A DNA stretch of 64,000 bases. Origin: Brachionus rotundiformis (taxonomy: Eukaryota > Rotifera > Eurotatoria > Ploima > Brachionidae). Below the pieces are notes generated by a model that did no database searches, was not told the origin of the DNA, and saw nothing but the letters and a program-made list of their open reading frames with translations. Positions 57,493 through 64,000 of this stretch are shown here, one piece after another. Numbering within the stretch: position 1 is the stretch's first letter; the number at the start of each line of letters is the position of its first letter. The stretch covers positions 62,001 through 126,000 of the forward strand of contig JAESIW010000122.1 in assembly GCA_016802295.1 (NCBI GenBank), given 5' to 3'. Both the position numbers and the translations under genes were made by a program.

Positions 57493-60400
57493 TTATTCTT
57501 GAACAGTAATGCGCTTTACATCTGCACCATAAATTTTAGACGCTTTTTGGGTAACTGTGTAAGTGTGCTGCGATTCGACCAATGCATCGCTGAGTCCTTT
57601 TTTCCACTCTATCCAAGACACTTCGTCCTAATCGAAAGTTAAAATTAGCCTTTAATTTACCTATCATTAAAGCAAACAATGTAACAATTTACATGACCAA
57701 CATGCATTTGATGCTGATTCTACATCAACTACGAGCAAGGACTACACAATCATCATAACAACAGGAACAACAACAGCAATTTAAGTTAAATAAGGACTGC
57801 AATCTTTTATCTGTTCAATTCAAAGTACCAACCGAATTGGCAAACTGGTCAAAATAAATTTAAAACTTTTTTTAGTAGATAAGTACAATTTTTTATTAAA
57901 TAAAACATCAGTCTATTACTTTGTTAACTAGTTATGATTTTTTTATTATTTTTAACAAAAAATTGTCAACTAATGTTATAAAAATTGTGGTCTATACCCG
58001 AAATAATGAAGTTAACTTAATAAATGGCCACTTCTAGTCCAACAAATAATAAAAAAAGATCATCGACATTCTTTCCAAGTTGACTGGATTAATATGAATA
58101 CGGACTGACTAGAATATATTGGAATAACTACTTTTATTATCTATCATATATGTTATCACTTTAAGTTATTAAATTCTAGCATCTAAAATAAAACTTAAGG
58201 TTCAAATATTGTTAGAGCATAATAAATATTTAGGAACAAATTTTTGATTACAGTGGTGTGGGAGTGTGGGCTTAGCTACATGGCTATCCCGGACACTTTA
58301 GGATGATTATTTGTTACAAGTAAACTAACTAGCCAATCAAAAAGCTCGAAATTTGTGCATGCGTGTACTAGACGTGTGTTGTTAATTTTTTTGTCTTATT
58401 GTCAAAGGGAGACTTTTCCTATTTAACCCTATTTTGGACCCAAATAAACAGATTGCAGACCAAATTTTTACCAAAAAAACTAGACAAATGAAAAAATAGT
58501 GATTATTTTTGACAAGATCGAATAAAATAATTAAAAAATAAACGGAAACACAGTGATAGATTGAATAGAAAGGTGGAGTTACCTGAGGCGAGAGGATAAT
58601 GCGCGGCTCGTTTCCATTTCTCAAATGAATCGAAATGGTCTTTTGTCCCTTGACCTCTTTGGACTCAATGGACTCAATACGCTCCATGGTGTACACCTCG
58701 GGATCTTTTTCCTTATTCTCGTAGTACAATTCGAGACGATTTGGATAGAGTTTTGCATAGCGCGCTTGCCACGATAGACCAAATGTGCCCGTGTTCTTTT
58801 TAAGCTGTCCCTGTAGAATAAGATCGGAGCCGGTCTCGTCGTCAAAAAACGGCTGCTTCATTTTAGCGCGTCGCTTCTGTTCTATTTTATCGGTTTCGGC
58901 ATTGACCGCTTCGAACACGGTCTCGACTATTTCCTGCTGCCATCTCTCCGATATAACAATGGCAAAGTCTTTGTAAATTTCTTGGTCAGCCTCGGTGAGT
59001 TTAATGCCCTTGGTGTCGTCCTCGTCAAAGTTGCCAATGTCGAACGCATCGGCGGCGTTTACTTCGCCTCGTGGCGGCACCAGCGGCGGCGGATACTTGA
59101 GCAAAAACACCTGTTTCCAATCGACGTCCCTAAAATAGACATGTTCCTTGACCTCGTCTGCGCCACGGCCGCCACATCCCAGCCGCTTGTCGACATCGCG
59201 CGCCAACAAGCCCTCGAGCAACGAGCGAATCTCGGTGCCCATCGAATCGGGCAGCTCAATAGACATGGTCATAGTCATCTTATCTATTTCGTGCTTGTCC
59301 TTTGTCTTGTGTTGTCTGAACGGACTGTGGCCTTTGAGCAATTTGAATATCATGCAACCGAACGAGAACCAGTCGGCGCTCGAGTCGTATGCGACGCCCT
59401 TGGCAAGCACTTCGGGCGCCATGTAGCCGTGCGTGCCGACCGAGGCGTGCGGTTTTTTCTTGGAATAGTCGCACGCCAGGCCCAAGTCCGATATGCGCAC
59501 GTGGCCATGCTCGTCTAGAAGTATATTGGCCGGCTTAAGGTCGCGATAGACTATGGACCGTGAGTGCATATGCTCCAGGCCGAGTATTACCTCGGCGGCG
59601 TAGAATTTGACCTCTTTTTCGGAGAATACGCCATGCTGTGACAAATGGTAGTGCAGATCGCCGCCATTCATCAGGTCTAGAATGAAGCATAGCTTGTCGG
59701 TGGTGTGAAACGCGTACGACATGCACACAATGAACGGTGAGCCGTCGCCGTTCGACACAGACGAGAGCATGATGCGCTCGTTAAGCGCCAAGCTTTCGCC
59801 TTGTTTCATTTTAATGCGCTTTTTGTCCAAACATTTCATGGCGTACATTTTGCCCGTGTCCGCCTTGCGACACCCGTACACTTCGCCAAAGCCGCCACGG
59901 CCTATTATCCTATGCACACTAAAATCGTTCATGCTCAATTGAATGTTTAATTCGTAGTTTTTCCATTGGCAAAAGCGTGTGTACTTTTCGCTGCCGGCAA
60001 ACTTCTCAAACAAACTGCCGCTAAGCGAGTCGCTAATCTCTTTTTTATAAGGCTCGAATAGATTCGATGGCAACGAGTTCTTGTTTGTGTTTGGATTGTA
60101 TTTGGACAAGTGGTTTTGTACAGACTCCAGTGTCTTTTTCGAATATGTCTTAATTATTTTAATTAAATAAAATAAAATCAAATTAAATTTAAATGTAATA
60201 CATGCGAACTGGATAGGAGTTCTTTCATGATAAAATGGTCGTATATGTCCTTGGCAACCTTCCATCTTTCTTCGTCGGTCTCCAATTTTTCGAAGCGCTT
60301 TATCTATTTTTCAAATAAATTATATATCTATTATTAGATAATTTATTATCTTTTAATAAAAATAGATAATTAATAATTATAGATAATTATCTATATTTAT

Positions 60401-60834
60401 TATTAGATTAGATTAGATTAGACATGATAAGATAAGATAAAATAATAACTTCTTCGTAAAATTTGAGTTGAGGCACTGGCTCTTCGCAACAAGTGTTGCA
60501 AAACTCCTTGAACAACAAAAAACCAATTTGTTGATTGAATATTTTTTCGAATGTATGCTCGCTCATTTTTTGCAAATGTTTGTGCATAACGCTTCGAATG
60601 CTAATTGGAAAAAAAGAAAAATAAAATAAAATAAATAAATAAATAAAAATTTTGGAACAAAAAAAGTAAAGAAATAAAATTTAAAAATTAGGAAAGAGAA
60701 AAAAAACGGAATTAATTATACCTTCTGTCAGGTAGGATGATTTTTTTGCTTGCACTTGCGGCCGGAGTCGATTTGCTCTTCTCCATGGCCATCAAGTAGC
60801 TCACATCGGCTAGTACTGCTTCCAAGTCGGCCAT
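57493..60834 (-). CDS. GRK2: G protein-coupled receptor kinase 2/3
   Basis: Five exons, 60834-60722, 60600-60450, 60303-60202, 60148-58583 and 57627-57493, join in frame to 688 aa, almost exactly the vertebrate GRK2 length. The N-terminus MADLEAVLADVSYLMAMEKS is nearly invariant. An RGS-homology domain spans about 54-180. The kinase domain (about 197-460) shows GRGGFGEVYG, YRDLKPANILL, the GRK-specific DLG in place of DFG, GTHGYMAPEV and the AGC tail with PPRGEVNAADAFDIG. A PH domain (about 560-670), split by the last intron, carries DEVSWIEWKKGL as its C-terminal helix and should bind G-beta-gamma and phosphoinositides. The enzyme phosphorylates activated receptors at the plasma membrane to cause desensitisation. 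The last intron is 955 bp. Confidence 0.95.
57628..58582. other. 955-bp last intron of GRK2
   Basis: Separates the PH domain core from its C-terminal helix. AT-rich; no nested ORF or repeat I could support. Confidence 0.5.
60401..60421. repeat. (ATTAG)n short tandem repeat
   Basis: ATTAGATTAGATTAG units in the second GRK2 intron, followed by GATAA repeats. Confidence 0.7.
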
Positions 60835-61026
60835 TCTATTCACTACACATGCTCAAACTTGACTTGGTTAAATATATTTTTATCTAAAACAAAACAACAA
60901 CAACAGCATCAAAATAAATTTCTTCTTCCAACCCTCAGAATAACAATCATAATTGATAAATAAACGAAAGAATAAATAAAAATATAAATATCATTTATTA
61001 AATATTATAATTGTTTATTCGGAATA

Positions 61027-61155
61027 ATGGAGCGGATCAATTGGACTAGTGTGCGCCGGAGCTGGCGTGACCAGATGAATTATGATAATGGCAGCGAAGC
61101 GATGTGCTTCGACTCAAATCTGACTATAAGCATAAATTATTTTAGACTTGATTAG
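61027..61155 (+). CDS. Possible 42-aa small ORF divergent from GRK2
   Basis: ATG at 61027 opens MERINWTSVRRSWRDQMNYD and ends at TAG 61153. The first 90 bases are about half G+C, unusual for non-coding DNA here. It starts 193 bp from the GRK2 ATG on the other strand. It could be a micro-protein, a short first exon or a GC-rich promoter element. Confidence 0.25.
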   Translation: MERINWTSVRRSWRDQMNYDNGSEAMCFDSNLTISINYFRLD

Positions 61156-61804
61156 TTGCATTTATTTGCCGTCAGAGTGATGAGCTATGAACTAAATTTG
61201 AAGCTAAAAAACTGTATTAAATTAAAGAGCTTAGTGCTTACAAATTATCATAAAATATTTCACTAATCTAGAAAGAAGAAAAACTTATTTTAAACATGAG
61301 TTAACAATGATCCGATTAAACAAAATCGATCACTTTTAGAAAAAGGATTTTTATCAGCTGTTCGCTCATCCGCAAGAATAGGCAAATACCACTTGAATGG
61401 CTATGTGTGTGATGCGCCCAACTACTACACAAAGACACACACACACACATATTTATGCATGTACATGCATGCACAAAAAGATAGAACTAATCCCTGATGA
61501 ACTAATCCCAGCTATTTTATCCTATTTGGCCACTGCGGACACAATCTAATTCTTTTAGTTCAAAATTGCTTATATCTGCAGAAGGATTAAGTTCGAGGCC
61601 GTTTAGTTTTTCAATTCAAACATTTAGCTTCTTTTTTTTTTTTGTTTTTTACAGAAACGAAATTAGCTCTAGCTTAGATAAAATAGTAATAAATATAATT
61701 CTGATAAACTCTAATTGAATTTGAGTTTAAAAAAATACATATATATTTATGTAAAAATTAAATTTGCTAATCAATAAATAATTAATGCTGCATAATGAGA
61801 AAGA

Positions 61805-61852
61805 GCGGAATGTGAGGTTGCCCTAACGACCATCGGTCAACATCAATTCCGC
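61805..61852. repeat. 48-nt hairpin with compensated stem
   Basis: GCGGAAT..ATTCCGC form the base; TGA/TCA, GTTG/CAAC and CC/GG pair above it with one bulge and two mismatches, around an 11-nt loop. It stands out from the AT-rich flanks. Confidence 0.55.
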
Positions 61853-62335
61853 AATAGTTTAAAATAAATTGATTTTATTTTCTGTATATTTTTTTATTTT
61901 AATTTAGCAAAATAATTATCGATTTGTTCATGTTATGTTCTTTAAATGTATTTATTCTCAATACCGGTCCTAATCTACTTCCTTGCAAGTCAATTAGATG
62001 ATAATTTAATAAAATGATAATTTATGTAAACTTGAACATTAGTTTGTGTTCAAAGGGAAGTAATTTTCTCCCTACAAAACATATTTTAGGTAGTTTTTTT
62101 TCATTATTTTAAAAATACAAATTGACATTTTTGATTGATTAAAAATTGTTCTCAATCAATACTTATTATGTTCACGGTTGTTTAAGTAGTATTAAACAAA
62201 AATGCTTATAATTGCTTGCACAAGCACTCATAATTCATCTACTTGATTGAATGAATATAATTATTACTTAATTCATAACACAAACTTGACTGTCTATCAA
62301 CGGGCCCTCGTATCAATTATTGCTATTGTCATGCT

Positions 62336-62357
62336 GCTTGTCATGGACATGGCAAGC
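62336..62357. repeat. Near-perfect palindrome
   Basis: GCTTGTCATG and CATGGCAAGC pair with a single G.T position around GA. Lies in a small GC-rich island at about 62290-62380. Confidence 0.6.
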
Positions 62358-64000
62358 GGCGACCAGAATCCAACCCTTCATGATATTTGACTTATAAATA
62401 GTACATTTCAAAAAATGAATTTAAAAAATGAGCTAAGCTTCTATTTTCCAACAACAAAAAATAAAACAAAATAACAAAACTAAATTCGAATAATGATTTT
62501 ATTATAATCAAAGCAATCAATATAAAATATATTTGAAAAAATATATGACTAAAAAATCTTAATTTCCTTTATTTAAAATACAAAATAATTTTTTTTGTTG
62601 TAACATTAATTTTAGAAGTAATGATTTAAAATTGAATAAATAGAACACAAATACTCAAGGCAAAAATGATTTATTAGGTTGACTGACATGTAAATATTGG
62701 TACATATGCTTGCGAGTATGTAATTTCCTAAAGCGATTTGGCTAAGAGAGCTAATCCTCAAGAGTGTGAGAGTCCTCGTTAGATTTAACAGTCTGTGCAA
62801 GGACTAAATTCATAAAGGCAATAGCCAGACTGTTCTTGCGTCTCTATGTCTATGTCACATGATCAATACATGTGCAATGCAGAATTGTTCTCTTAAATCG
62901 TATAGTCACGCTTAACTAAATCTCACTTAATTGCAATAATTTTTTTTTAAATTTAAAACTAATTAACTAAATTTTTTAATAAAAAATCTACCATTTTTTC
63001 ATTGTTGCTGGTTAAAAAATTGGGTTTTTATTTTTTTTAAATATTTTCGGATTTGGAAAAACTACCATGAAATGTTTAATTAAAAAATAAATTTCTTAAA
63101 AAAATTGCTTCTTATAGCAACTCATATATTATTAAGTAATAATATTAATGTGATTAAATAAAACAAATTTTAATTTTTCTTATTTCAGAAACATAAAATT
63201 CTTTTTTTTTCATCAAAGACCTAAAAGTGGCTTGATTAAATAATTTCTTAAATAAACTATAAATCAAACATTTTTTAAATAATTAATTTTTAGTAATAAA
63301 GTAATCGTCTATATAGTGTTTCTATTAATTAATTGATTAAAAATATACCAATAAATTAATGACCGTGGTCCTGGGTATTAAATTAGTAGATGAGGCACAT
63401 TGAAATCTAAAAATTTATCTATAATATCAACTCTTAAATAACATGGGTTTTATATTTGAATAGAGGAAATACGTTTTGGTGACAATTACGCCAAAGCCGA
63501 AAAATTCACTCATCTAAGTAATATTATCACTAGGCTTTAAGCGACATTCTTACAACACTTCACACTTTGAGCCAAAGAAAAGAATTAAATTTATATTCTT
63601 CATATTTGTCCTAGAGTAACAGCTCAGTTGATAATTGAAATTAAATTTTGCATCTTATCACTTATTCATTTATTTTTTTTATATATTTAGTTAATAAACA
63701 TTTCTCTTATGAATTAAATTAAAATATGAGAAAAAAAAAGATAGGAAAAAATAAGGATCTTAATTATCCTAATTGTTTTGCGCGTTGGGTGACCTTGTTA
63801 GAGCCAACTGGAATCGATTAATTTGGTACTTGCTTTACTTTTGTTGTGGTGAAGTATCTGTCAATAAATAGCACTAATTTGGTATTAAGAGAGTGTCGAG
63901 CGATGACGACGATAAAAGATACTCAAACTATGAAAATAATTTATTATTATTTTCAAAATATAGAATATTAATAAAAAATCAATAATAGTATAGCAGGAAA

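Larger units (their letters stand above)
60835..64000. other. 3.2-kb stretch upstream of GRK2, no firm gene
   Basis: The first few hundred bases should hold the GRK2 promoter. A 42-codon plus-strand ORF (61027-61155) and hairpins at 61095-61111, 61805-61852 and 62336-62357 are visible. (AC)n occurs at about 61433-61449. The rest, including 62800-64000, is AT-rich with no supported feature. Confidence 0.45.

Noticed and set aside
59059..59518. Several open frames opposite and alongside GRK2
   Set aside because: GRK2 exon 4 is GC-rich, which leaves other frames open; none carries a recognisable domain.
1..64000. tRNA, rRNA, CRISPR arrays, transposase genes, viral genes
   Set aside because: Looked for tRNA-like cloverleaves, repeat-spacer arrays, transposase or reverse-transcriptase motifs on both strands and saw none that could be supported.

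Overview
The window is AT-rich nuclear DNA from an animal. Genes sit on both strands, use the standard code, and are split by introns that are mostly 45-60 bp with GT..AG ends. Several genes are metazoan-specific: a Hippo-type MST kinase with a SARAH tail, a PALS1/Stardust MAGUK, a GRK2-type receptor kinase and an SLY-family SH3/SAM protein. Others point to a ciliated body plan: FBF1, LRRC72 and calcyphosine-2. The very low GC, short introns and an intronless GH3 beta-glucosidase would fit a small spiralian such as a monogonont rotifer (Brachionus-like). The species is inferred, not shown.

Layout. 0.3-6.3 kb (+): ABT1/Esf2 ribosome-biogenesis protein, secreted GH3 glucosidase, RING-like/coiled-coil/WD40 protein. 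6.4-10.1 kb (-): a nine-exon FBF1. 10.8-11.7 kb (-): GT31 glycosyltransferase. 12.7-22.9 kb (-): one long SLY-family gene whose eight exons, including a 34-nt microexon, join in frame. 25-26 kb (-): a coiled-coil protein. 26.1-27.3 kb (-): a fuseless-like membrane protein. 29.2-32.3 kb (-): PALS1. 32.4-40.7 kb: about 8.4 kb with no recognisable gene. 40.8-45.5 kb: a near-identical 0.8-kb inverted duplication, each arm carrying a small lipid-anchor-type proline-rich protein; between the arms lie a C-type-lectin-like gene (-) and the MST/Hippo kinase (+). 45.7-55.8 kb (+): claspin-like protein, LRRC72, a Cys-rich single-pass protein and a DOMON/SEA/SEA receptor-like gene whose 2.2-kb intron holds calcyphosine-2 on the opposite strand. 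56.6-60.8 kb (-): an unrecognised 3' exon and a complete GRK2. 60.8-64 kb: no firm gene, but a small ORF and several hairpins.

The genes do not form a pathway-type operon. Loose themes are cilia (FBF1, LRRC72, CAPS2), polarity and growth control (PALS1, MST) and membrane signalling (GRK2, fuseless-like, DOMON/SEA). The most unusual items are the inverted duplication with its lipidated micro-protein, the DOMON-SEA-mucin-SEA-TM protein with its antisense nested gene, and the intronless GH3 enzyme. Exon joins were made by hand from splice signals and reading phase; no alignment or transcript data were available.
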